Positions 8,736-16,036 of a stretch of DNA of 17,719 nucleotides are shown piece by piece. Source of the stretch: Eimeria necatrix (taxonomy: Eukaryota; Apicomplexa; Conoidasida; Eucoccidiorida; Eimeriidae); the NCBI RefSeq assembly GCF_000499385.1, contig NW_013654288.1, forward strand, positions 15,001-32,719, written 5' to 3'. Both the position numbers and the translations under genes were made by a program. Under the pieces are notes generated by a model. It saw only the letters and a program-made list of their open reading frames with translations, made no database searches and was not told where the DNA came from. Position 1 is the first letter of the stretch. Each line of letters begins with the position of its first letter.

Positions 8736-9014
8736 TTGGGATTGGGGTGTATGTACAGACCTGACCCACGACTTTCCTGAAGAAGCTCGACAAGTTAATG
8801 GCTGTTCTCTGTCTCAGTTTAACGCCTACGTGGACTTGCTGCAGCAGCTGCTGCAGCAGCAGCAGCCGCAGCAGCAGCAGCAGCAGCAGCAGCAGGGAGA
8901 GCAGCAGCTAGCAAATAAGCTGCCCTTTGTGGGCAAAACCATCACCTTCTTTTTGCCGCAGCTGGGGGCTTCTGCAGCAACACAAATTGACGCCTTAGAC
9001 TGTGTGCAGCAGCA

Positions 9015-9047
<33 letters not shown>

Positions 9048-10717
9048 GCAGCAGGAACAGCAGCAGCAGCAGCAGCAGCAGCGAAAAGCGAAGCAGCTGG
9101 TTCGCCCAGTGTACGTACACCTTCATTCCCTGCCCTCGGACGTCCACCGGTCCCAAGTCGAGGCAATTGTGGAAAAGTGAGCACAAACCCTAAACCCTAA
9201 ACCCTAAACCCTAAACCCTAAACCCTAAACGCTAAACCCTAAACCCTAAAACTTAACTCCCAAACCAATTACTGTAGGCTCTAAACCCTAGGCATAGTGT
9301 ACGGGAGGCCGTGGCACCTGCTGCGAAGGTATGTAGTGTTTAGGGTTTAGGGTTCAGGGTTCAGGGTTTAGGGTTTAGGGTTTAGGGTTTAAGGATTAGG
9401 GTTTAGGGTTTGTCTGCAGCCTCTATCTCCGCCTGACAGCAGCAGTTGAAGGAATAGAAGAGCCTCTACAAGAAGTTGCAAAGCCGGCGCCGCTGCTGAC
9501 CCCCAAATACAAAGAAAAGTAAACCCCAAACCCTAAACCCTAAACCCTAAACCCTAAACCCTAAGCCCTAAAAGCTGCTTAGCGATAGGATAAACCCAAA
9601 ACTCTAAACCCTGGACCCTAAACCCTAGATGAGCAGCAAGGGCTGAGGCTGGGTGAAATTCCAGGAATTTACGACCTAGTCAGCCCTCAAGGGTTTAGGG
9701 TTTAGGGTTTAGGGTTTAGGGTTTAGGGTTTAGGGTTTAGGGTTTAGGGTTTGCGGCGTCTGTGCTCAGGCAGGCGATGGAAAGTCTTTTTCAGCAGCAA
9801 ATAGATGAGCTGGCTTTTAAAGACGCCTTGTACCAGCAGGATGTCAAATACATTGCGTAAACCCTAAACCCTAAACCCTAAACCCTAAACCCTAAACCCT
9901 ATATCTTTAACTCAGTGCTATGCATCCTAGGCCTGAGCTTCTGGGCCATCAAAAATGCGGGCAAAACTCTAAACCCTAAACCCTAAATCTTGGGATCTAA
10001 GTCCTTTACCCTAAGCCCTAAGCCCTAAACCCTAAACCCTAAACCCTAAACCCTAAACCCTAAACCCTAAACCATAAACCCTTGTTTTTTGGCTGCAGAC
10101 GGGTCAAAGCCATGAGGCGCTGCTTTCGCTCCTACGAGAAAAAGCTAACGGAAGATGCTTTCCGCACCAAGGCGAGCCCTGACCCTAAACCCTAAACCCT
10201 AAACCCTAAACGCTAAACCCCAAACCCTAAACCCTAAACCCTAAATCATGAATCTCAGACCCTAAACCCTAATTTTTTTGTTGCGCCGGTTAAACGATCT
10301 TCTGAGGCGCGAGCCACAGTGCTGCGCAAGAGGGTTTTAGCCCTTTGAATTCAACACGGGTGTCGAGTTTAGGGTTTAGGGTTTAGGGTTTAGGGTTTAG
10401 GGTTTTTGCTTTCAGAACAAGAAGGCGAGGAAGCGGAAGCTGTCGAGGGTGCTGCAGCGTGCGGAGAAAATAGTGAGTCTTGAGCGCGGCAGCTGCTGCG
10501 CCTGTGAGCCCCTAGGGTTTAGGGTTTAGGGTTTAGGGTTTAGGGTTTAGGGTTTAGGGTTTGCATGCAGGTCTACAGAAAATTCGGACCCGACCCCAAA
10601 ACCCCTCCCCCAGATGCTGCTGAGCTGCTGCGAAAAGTCGAAGTGGCGGAAAGTGGATTTCACCCCGAGCTGGTGTACGTACACTCGAGCCTCACGCAGC
10701 AGCAAAGACGCGTAAGT

Positions 10718-10759
<42 letters not shown>

Positions 10760-11287
10760 GCGGCGGCGGCGGGAGGCGCTGGCTGCTGCTGCTGCAGCAG
10801 CGGCTGGCGGCGGCGCTGCTGCTGCTGCGGCCGTGGTTGCTGCTGCCCTGCTGCCGAGCCGTCCTGCTTCCCCTGAGCCCCTGCTGCTGCTGCTGCTGCT
10901 GCTTTACCTGCTGCTGCTGCTGCTGCTTTACCTGCTGCTGCTGCTGCTGCTGCTGCTGCGCAGGAGGCGCTGGATCGCCTCTGCGGCCGATCCCCCAGCC
11001 ATCTTGCTGCAGCAGATCGCTGGCTGCTGCAGTCTTTGCTGCAAACCCTCAGAAGAAATAAACCCCCAATTCCTTTGCTGCTGAAGCAGCAGTACCGCCT
11101 CATAGAGTCCACGGGCATTTTCGAGGTCTCCCAATTAGGGTTTAGGGTTTAGGGTTTGGGGTTTAGGGTTTGGGGTTGGCGCGCCCAGTTCGGCGGAACC
11201 GGCGGCGCTCCTGCTGCTGCTGCGGTTGCTGCTGCTGCCACTGCTTCTGCTGCTGCGGTCCAAGAAGCTGTTCGAGCGCATTATTAT

Positions 11288-11323
<36 letters not shown>

Positions 11324-11423
11324 TGTTGCTGCTGCTGCAGGTACCGTTTAATTTGGAAGTTTGGCCGTTTGCAGACTTGCTAGAAAAGCACCTCGACGAA
11401 GCCACACGAGCCAGAAAAAAGGT

Positions 11424-11467
<44 letters not shown>

Positions 11468-11648
11468 TTTGGCTAACAGCAGCAGTGGCGCTAGAGCTAA
11501 GAAGAGCAGTAGCAGCAGCAGCAGCAGCAGTACTAGCGTCAGCAAGAGCAACTCGTAGCTGCAGCAGCAGCAAACTGTGTTTCCTGTGCTGCTGCTGCTG
11601 CTGCTGCTGCTGCAGCTCCTTGGCCCCCTGGCAAACGACGAGAATTAA
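8337..11648 (+). CDS. Ten-exon gene, about 419 residues, presequence-like N-terminus, function unrecognised
   Basis: Proposed exons: 8337-8445, 8759-9176, 9420-9518, 9770-9856, 10099-10171, 10416-10472, 10571-10711, 10964-11125, 11341-11421, 11616-11648. Every junction is phase-consistent (phases 1, 2, 2, 2, then 0) and the joined frame is open. Residues 1-36 (starting MHTHTRGRSRNRLQQQTARG) are Arg-rich with no acidic residue, typical of a mitochondrial presequence. Poly-Gln runs lie at about 60-84 and 119-144. Between and after them the sequence is well-formed protein, including RPVYVHLHSLPSDVHRSQVE (about 150-169), a strongly basic stretch at about 228-285 (NKKARKRKLSRVLQRAEKI is one whole exon), and HPELVYVHSSL near 312-322. 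The C-terminal exons read PFNLEVWPFADLLEKHLDEA, then a short tail LLGPLANDEN. I do not recognise the family. A mitochondrial targeting signal plus a basic core would fit a mitoribosomal or RNA-binding protein, but that is inference. The start codon and last exon are the least certain parts. Confidence 0.74.
8446..8758 (+). other. Intron 1 of the ten-exon gene
   Basis: This 313-bp phase 1 intron has donor GTGAGG after CATCCAG and acceptor TATGTACAG. Splicing makes an Asp codon between KVHP and LTHDFPEEARQ. The sense strand carries CTG runs near the donor (8467-8520) and a CAG run near the acceptor (8696-8733), which are mutually complementary. Confidence 0.75.
9177..9419 (+). other. Intron 2 of the ten-exon gene, inverted telomere-like arms
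   Basis: 243 bp, phase 2. Donor GTGAGC, acceptor TTTGTCTGCAG. An AAACCCT array fills 9184-9249 just inside the donor and an AGGGTTT array fills 9339-9410 just before the acceptor. The arms are reverse complements apart from a few variant units (AAACGCT, TTCAGGG), leaving a unique loop of about 90 bases. Confidence 0.85.
9519..9769 (+). other. Intron 3 of the ten-exon gene, inverted telomere-like arms
   Basis: 251 bp, phase 2. The donor GTAAACCC is the first telomere-like unit. AAACCCT units run from 9520 to about 9570 with a second patch near 9596-9630, and AGGGTTT units fill 9689-9752. The acceptor is GTGCTCAG. The alternative acceptor four bases downstream would put a TAG in frame, so 9769 is preferred. 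Confidence 0.85.
9857..10098 (+). other. Intron 4 of the ten-exon gene, telomere-like, one orientation
   Basis: 242 bp, phase 2. The donor GTAAACCC is again the telomere-like repeat. AAACCCT arrays lie at 9858-9902 and, with variants, at 9965-10082; there is no G-rich arm. The acceptor is TTTTTTGGCTGCAG, with its own pyrimidine tract. Confidence 0.83.
10172..10415 (+). other. Intron 5 of the ten-exon gene, probable GC-AG intron with inverted arms
   Basis: 244 bp, phase 0. The exon ends ACCAAG and the next bases are GCGAGC, a GC donor; reading on gives a stop in the telomere-like repeat and no GT donor keeps the frame. AAACCCT units fill about 10183-10250 and AGGGTTT units 10368-10405. The acceptor is TTTTGCTTTCAG. 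Confidence 0.72.
10473..10570 (+). other. Intron 6 of the ten-exon gene, short, AGGGTTT only
   Basis: 98 bp, phase 0. Donor GTGAGT, acceptor TTGCATGCAG. An AGGGTTT array at about 10513-10562 occupies half the intron, with no C-rich partner inside it. Confidence 0.82.
10712..10963 (+). other. Intron 7 of the ten-exon gene, CAG arm then CTG arm
   Basis: 252 bp, phase 0. Donor GTAAGT, acceptor CTGCGCAG. A CAG run (10718-10757) follows the donor and CTG runs (10880-10960) precede the acceptor, so the two ends of the intron are complementary. Confidence 0.8.
11126..11340 (+). other. Intron 8 of the ten-exon gene
   Basis: 215 bp, phase 0. Donor GTCTCC after TTCGAG. AGGGTTT-type units lie at 11136-11177, then CTG-rich sequence to the acceptor CTGCTGCAG at 11340. 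The next exon begins GTACCGTTTAATTTG. Confidence 0.75.
11422..11615 (+). other. Intron 9 of the ten-exon gene, CAG arm then CTG arm
   Basis: 194 bp, phase 0. Donor GTGCAG after AAAAAAG. A CAG run (11424-11466) follows the donor and a CTG run (11587-11612) precedes the acceptor. Removal gives a final ten-codon exon ending in TAA at 11646; reading through instead gives a low-complexity Gln, then Cys, then Cys-Met-His tail. Confidence 0.6.
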
Positions 11649-11695
11649 CAAGAAGAGCATTTTGGGGCTTCTTCTCTGCATGCGGCCATTGGGAC

Positions 11696-12110
11696 GTTAT
11701 GCCTGCATGCTTTTTGCATGCATGCATGCATGCATGCATGCATGCATGCAGAAGTGCATGCGTGCATGCATGCATGCATGCAGAAGTGCATGCATGCGTG
11801 CATGCATATATGATGACCTCAGCGCATGCGTGCAGCTGCCGCTGCATGCATGCAACCCTTTGCCTTAGCTGCATGCATGCATGCGCTGCTGCACTTGTGC
11901 TGCACAACTTGCAAGCAAGCAAGCATGCATGCATGCATGCGTGCATGCATGCTGCAGCATTTGCATGCATGCATGCATGCATGCATGCATGCAGCAGCAT
12001 TTGCATGCATGCGTACGCGGTGCATGTACGCAGATGAGCCAACTGCTACTAACTAACTTATTGCATGCATGCATGCAGAAGTGCATGCATGCATGCATGA
12101 ATGGGTCTAT
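11696..12110. repeat. ATGC (GCATGCAT) tetranucleotide array, about 400 bp
   Basis: Runs of alternating purine-pyrimidine ATGC are broken by short CAG or mixed islands. A unit containing GCAGAAGTGCATGC recurs three times, near 11748, 11780 and 12075. The repeat is self-complementary (GCATGC is a palindrome). Translated in any frame it gives Cys-Met-His-Ala repeats with no biological look. Confidence 0.9.
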
Positions 12111-12142
12111 TTTAGCGTGGCTTAGTGCAGAAGCTTGCAGGA

Positions 12143-12169
12143 GGGTTTAGGGTTTAGGGTTTAGGGTTT
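12143..12169 (-). repeat. Short AGGGTTT telomere-like array
   Basis: Nearly four AGGGTTT units, G-rich on the plus strand, between two ATGC blocks in the convergent intergenic region. Confidence 0.88.
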
Positions 12170-12290
12170 GGGAATTGGGCCAGCAAAACAACCTTTCTAG
12201 AACTGCATGCATGCGCGCATGCATGCAAAGTTGTTGACAGAAAACGTCCATATTGCTGCTGCACTGCAGCAGCGCCGCGCTGCAGCACTG

Positions 12291-12396
12291 CAGCAGCGCG
12301 GCGCTGCAGCAGCAGCACGGGAGCAGCAGCAAAGCAGCAGCGCGGCGCTGCAGCAGCAGCACGGGAGCAGCAGCAAAGCAGCAGCGCGGCGCTGCC
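12291..12396 (+). repeat. 44-bp tandem repeat, two full copies and a partial third
   Basis: The unit begins CAGCAGCGCGGCGCTGCAGC and ends GAGCAGCAGCAAAG. Copies start at 12291, 12335 and 12379; the third stops after GCGGCGCTGC. The two full copies are identical by eye, suggesting a recent duplication. Confidence 0.9.
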
Positions 12397-12655
12397 GGCC
12401 TGCAGCAGCCCCTGCCTTCCGTCTGCTGCTGCTCGTGCTGCTTGGCGTTTGCTGCTGCTGCTGCTGCTGCTGGTGCTGCCAGCTCTTGTGGCATTAAAGC
12501 TTGTGGCTCGCTAAAATGACTTATTTGTGGTTAAAATAATTGAAATGATTAAAATAATTAAAATAATTAAAAGAATTAAAAGAATTAAAAGAATAAAGAA
12601 ATCCAAAGAAGAAGAACTGAAAGAATCGCCACTCGGCTTCAACTGCTGCGCCTGC

Positions 12656-12688
12656 AATTCAACTTCGCCTCCGTGGCGAAGTTGAATT
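12656..12688. other. Perfect 14-bp inverted repeat with a 5-base loop
   Basis: The left arm AATTCAACTTCGCC (12656-12669) and right arm GGCGAAGTTGAATT (12675-12688) are exact reverse complements around TCCGT. It lies about 145 bases beyond the DRG1 stop codon, on the side of that gene's 3' end, so it is probably in its 3' untranslated region or just past it. It is not made of any of the simple repeats in the window. Function unknown. Confidence 0.9.
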
Positions 12689-12833
12689 TCGAATTTCTCC
12701 GCGATCCGGCGGTCCCCCGAGCCGATTCGCGCACCAAACCGCAGCAAATGAAGCAATTAAGAAGAATAAAGGTAAATGAAAGAGAAATGAAAGATAAATA
12801 AAAGAGAAATGGAGAAAAAGCGGCGAAGATCGG

Positions 12834-13585
12834 TCACTTTTTGACGATTTGCACGACGTCTTCGTCCTGCAGCTGGTGGTCCTTGCCCACCTTCTGCGGG
12901 TTGTGCTTCGCACTCTTCCCCCAAACCACCGCAAACTTGAACTCCTCCAAAAGGCTTTTGTGAATGCGGCAGCAAAAGTCCTCCACTTTGCTGCTGCTGC
13001 AGCGCAGCACCACCGGCGCGGAGTAGTCTGGGATTTGGCCGCGGGGCTTCGTGTACACTCTTATCAAACTCAGGTACTCCCAGATCTTCTCCAACAAACC
13101 GTCCAGGTTCAGCTGCGCAAACCCTAAACCCTAAACCCTAAACCCTAAACCCTAGCAAACGCCAAACCCTACACCCTAACCAACCCCAAAACCCCAACCC
13201 CAAACCCCAACCCTAAACCCTAACAAACCCCAACCCCCAACCCCAAACAACAACCGACAACCGCACGCCCCTCCCACTCCAGGCTCAAGGGTTTAGGGTT
13301 TAGGGTTTAGGGTTTACCTCGAGGTTGGCGGAGATGGGGACATAATGGGGAACTTGTTCAAGAATGTCGAGTTCCTGAATAGTGATTTGGTCGATTTTGT
13401 TGACAGCGTAAATGCAGGGTACGTACAGTCGATTGCCTTCGATTACATCTATTAAATCGTCTGCTGTTGCGTCGCAGCGTACAGACACCTGAGCGTTCAG
13501 AATGCGGTACTCCTGCAGGATCAGCCGGATGGTTTCTTCGTCCAGCTGTGTCAGTGGCCCGCTCCGGCTCACGCTTATGCCCCCT

Positions 13586-13627
<42 letters not shown>

Positions 13628-13733
13628 GGGGGGGAGGTGGGGGAGGTGGGGGAGCGGAGCGACTGGGACCTGCTGCAGCGGCAGGGGCACTCGAGCTGCA
13701 GCAGCAGCTGCTGCAGCAGCAGCAGCAGCTGCT

Positions 13734-13765
<32 letters not shown>

Positions 13766-14066
13766 TGCAGCAGCAGCAGCAGCTGCAGCAGCAGCAGCAG
13801 CTGCAGCAGCAGCAGCAGCAGCAGGGGCAGCAGCAGCAGCAGCAGGGGCAGCAGCAGCAGCAGCAGGAGGGGCACCTTTGTCCTTTCTGACGAGGGTGAT
13901 GTTGGGGGGTTTTTTGTTGAGTCGAATTCCAAATCCCTCGAGTTCCTTTTCAATAATTCTTTTGTGAGTTAAGGGTTTTAAAACATCCAAAACAATCAAA
14001 ATTAAAGAACAAGTCCGCGCCACCGCTATCACCTGCCGCCCACGCCCCTTCCCGTCCTTCGCGCCT

Positions 14067-14121
<55 letters not shown>

Positions 14122-14390
14122 GAGGTCTGTTGCGGCTGCGCCGAGAGCCAGACAGCGAGCTAGCTGGTGGCTAGGCTGCTGCTGCTGCATGCGACCGAGC
14201 CCCCAAACCCTAAACCCTAAACCCTAAACCCTAAACCCTAAACCCTAAACCCTAAACCCTAAACCCTAGCTGACCTTCAATGATTCCGGGAAGGTCCAGA
14301 AGCTGCATTTTTGCGCCTTTGTAGCGAAAAACTCCAGGGACACAAGTCAGAGTTGTGAATTCATAAGCAGCAACTTCGCTGAAGGTACCT

Positions 14391-14425
<35 letters not shown>

Positions 14426-14557
14426 TTAGAATGAGGCGAGATGCGTAGCAGCAGCACAGTCCGAAGCGCAGCAGCAGCAGCAGCAGCACAGCCACGGTCC
14501 AGCTGCACCACCCGAGCCCCCTCTTGGCTCATCATCAGCAGCAAGAGCAGCACCCCC

Positions 14558-14588
<31 letters not shown>

Positions 14589-14918
14589 CGCTCCCCCCCT
14601 GCTGCTGCTGCTGCTCCCGCTGCTGCTGCTGCTGCTGCTGCTGCAGTGACCTGTGAGTTTGTTGAGAAGAGTGCTCTTGCCGACGGAGGGGAAGCCCACG
14701 AGGCCAATCCTGGCATCTCCAGTCTTGGAAACTTCGAAGCCTTCGCCGCGGCCGCCGCGGCTGCTGCTGCTGCTGCTGCTGCTGCTGCCGTCGAGCAGCT
14801 GGCCGCGCAGCTTGGCGAGTTTGGCCTTGAGCAGCCCCAGGTGGAAGTTGGTGGCTTTGTTCTTCTGCGTGCGGGCGATCTCGGCCTCCACCTCGCTGAT
14901 CTTCTGCAGCACCGACAT
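12834..14918 (-). CDS. DRG1: Developmentally regulated GTP-binding protein 1 (DRG1/Rbg1), five exons, 371 residues
   Basis: Exons in transcript order: 14918-14651, 14388-14275, 14064-13876, 13583-13318, 13112-12834, with intron phases 1, 1, 1, 0. DRG1 is a conserved Obg-like GTPase that, with a DFRP partner (Tma46 in yeast), acts on translating ribosomes. The N-terminal helical region contains [20 protein letters not shown] (residues 11-30). The G1 P-loop GFPSVGKST is at 75-83, G3 DLPG at 121-124, G4 NKID at 252-255, and the G5-like ISAN at 274-277. The TGS domain spans about 295-371 and ends [10 protein letters not shown]. The length matches the usual size of about 365-370. The one oddity is a nine-serine run (45-53) in the glycine-rich linker before the G domain, encoded by CAG-type repeat. 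No key residue is missing. It is divergent from the gene starting near 15118 and convergent with the ten-exon gene. Confidence 0.97.
13113..13317 (-). other. DRG1 intron 4, inverted telomere-like arms
   Basis: 205 bp, phase 0, between residues Glu279 and Leu280. On the sense (minus) strand the donor GTAAACCC is the start of an AAACCCT array (13317 down to 13288), and AGGGTTT units (13154 down to 13118) precede the acceptor GCGCAG. Degenerate AAACCCC-type units continue inside. This is the same arrangement as introns 2, 3 and 5 of the neighbouring ten-exon gene. Confidence 0.9.
13584..13875 (-). other. DRG1 intron 3, CTG-rich
   Basis: 292 bp, phase 1, between RKDKG and GISVSRSG. Donor GTGCCC, acceptor CTGCAG. 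On the sense strand it is almost entirely CTG repeat, with a short C-rich patch at about 13625-13655. Left in, it would insert roughly 97 low-complexity residues at a site where DRG1 orthologues are continuous, so I treat it as an intron. Confidence 0.85.
14065..14274 (-). other. DRG1 intron 2
   Basis: 210 bp, phase 1. On the sense strand the donor GTCAGC is followed by about nine AGGGTTT units (14269 down to 14205), then mixed sequence and a CTG run (14119 down to 14070) to the acceptor GCTTAG. The split codon is Gly128 in IIEGAKDG. Confidence 0.9.
14389..14650 (-). other. DRG1 intron 1, CAG arm then CTG arm
   Basis: 262 bp, phase 1, splitting Gly90 just after the P-loop helix. On the sense strand CAG runs follow the donor GTCACTGCAG (14645 down to 14557) and a CTG run (14424 down to 14391) precedes the acceptor, so the intron ends are complementary. 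Confidence 0.88.
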
Positions 14919-15117
14919 CTTTCGAAGCCCAGACTTTCCCTTTTTGTTTTATTTTATATTTTCGAATTTATTTCCAAAAAAAAGCAAAAAAAAACACACA
15001 AAGTTCCCAGAGAACGACGCCGCAACCCCAGAAGCAGCCAGCGCCCAGTGCGGGGAAGCGTCCAACGCCACGCGCAATATCAAAGCAGCAGCAGCAGCAG
15101 CAGCAGCAGCGGCGGCG
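14919..15117. promoter_or_regulatory. Divergent intergenic region, probable promoters of DRG1 and the downstream plus-strand gene
   Basis: Only about 200 bp separate the DRG1 start codon and the proposed start of the plus-strand gene. It contains a T-rich then A-rich stretch (about 14940-15000, including TTTTATTTTATATTTTCG and runs of A) followed by mixed sequence and a CAG run. This A/T-rich patch stands out from the GC-rich surroundings. No named promoter element is identifiable. Confidence 0.45.
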
Positions 15118-15501
15118 ATGCAAGCAGCAGCAGCAGCTATGCGAGCAGCTGCAGCAGCCAAACTACGTACACCGCTGCAGCAGCAAGGCCCACCGGCAAG
15201 GTCCTGGGGCTGCATGCATGCGGACCCGCAGACGCTGCTGCAGCAAACCAACAGCCCCAAGTCTTGCTGCTGCAGCAGCAAATCCAAAAGCCAACACAAA
15301 CGTGCTGCTCACCATGTGCGCCGACGGAGAGCTCTAACACCAGCAGCAGCAGCAGCAGCAGCAGCGGCTGCTGTTGCTGCTGCTGCTCGCGTGGCTATGG
15401 CGCAGCACTCCGCCTGTCTGCTGCTGCTACACAGCGCCAAAACTCTAAGGGCACTGGGGCCCCCCAGAAGGGGCCCCAACGAGCTGCTGGGAAGCAGAGG
15501 T

Positions 15502-15542
<41 letters not shown>

Positions 15543-15643
15543 TAGCTGCTGCACCCTCCCCCCTATCAAGCGACAAGCGCTGCTGCCCTTTGCTGCAGCA
15601 CGCAGCTACACCCAATATGCAACAGCGGCAGAGGCTGCAGCAA

Positions 15644-15674
<31 letters not shown>

Positions 15675-15989
15675 GGAGCTTCCGGGGCCGGCTCTCTCGC
15701 CAGCAGCAGCAACAGGAGCTGATGCAGCGCGGAAACTGGCAGCAGCAGCAACTGCAGCAGCAGCAGCAGCAGCAGATGTACAGACTCGGCCCGCGTGGGG
15801 CCTTCGGCACACTTGGAGGCCCCACAGCGTGGGAAGTGATGCAGCGCAGCAGCTGCAGCAGCTGCAGCAGCTAGCAGCAGCAGCAGCAAACCAACTTATT
15901 GAATGCACAACTCCCGAATTCCTTGCTTGGGGACCCTCGTGGGGCTGCCGTGCGCCCTCGGAGCAGCAGGCGGGGGCCCCCGCAGCAGC

Positions 15990-16036
<47 letters not shown>

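Larger units (their letters stand above)
11649..12833. other. Convergent intergenic region between the ten-exon gene and DRG1
   Basis: Both flanking genes end here, so it should contain both 3' untranslated regions. Contents in order: an ATGC array to about 12110, four AGGGTTT units at 12143-12169, a smaller ATGC patch at 12204-12226, and GC-rich CAG sequence with a 44-bp tandem repeat. After these come A+T-rich AATTAAAA repeats at about 12510-12600, a perfect hairpin at 12656-12688, and a purine-rich block at about 12760-12822. No gene is supportable; the apparent frames are repeat translations. Confidence 0.75.

Noticed and set aside
9184..10562. A true telomere or chromosome end
   Set aside because: The arrays are short, occur in both orientations, and alternate with exons of one continuous reading frame, so they are interstitial.
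11539..12150. Cys-Met-His-Ala repeat proteins on both strands
   Set aside because: All frames of the ATGC array give the same repetitive peptide; no unique sequence or start context supports coding.
12511..12975. Minus-strand open frames past the DRG1 stop, including one starting MRWFGGRV
   Set aside because: They overlap the DRG1 last exon out of frame and run into A/T repeats; no conserved sequence.
13584..13875. A coding homopolymer insertion of about 97 residues in DRG1
   Set aside because: The segment has GT...AG ends in matching phase, and its removal restores the conserved KDKGGIS junction.
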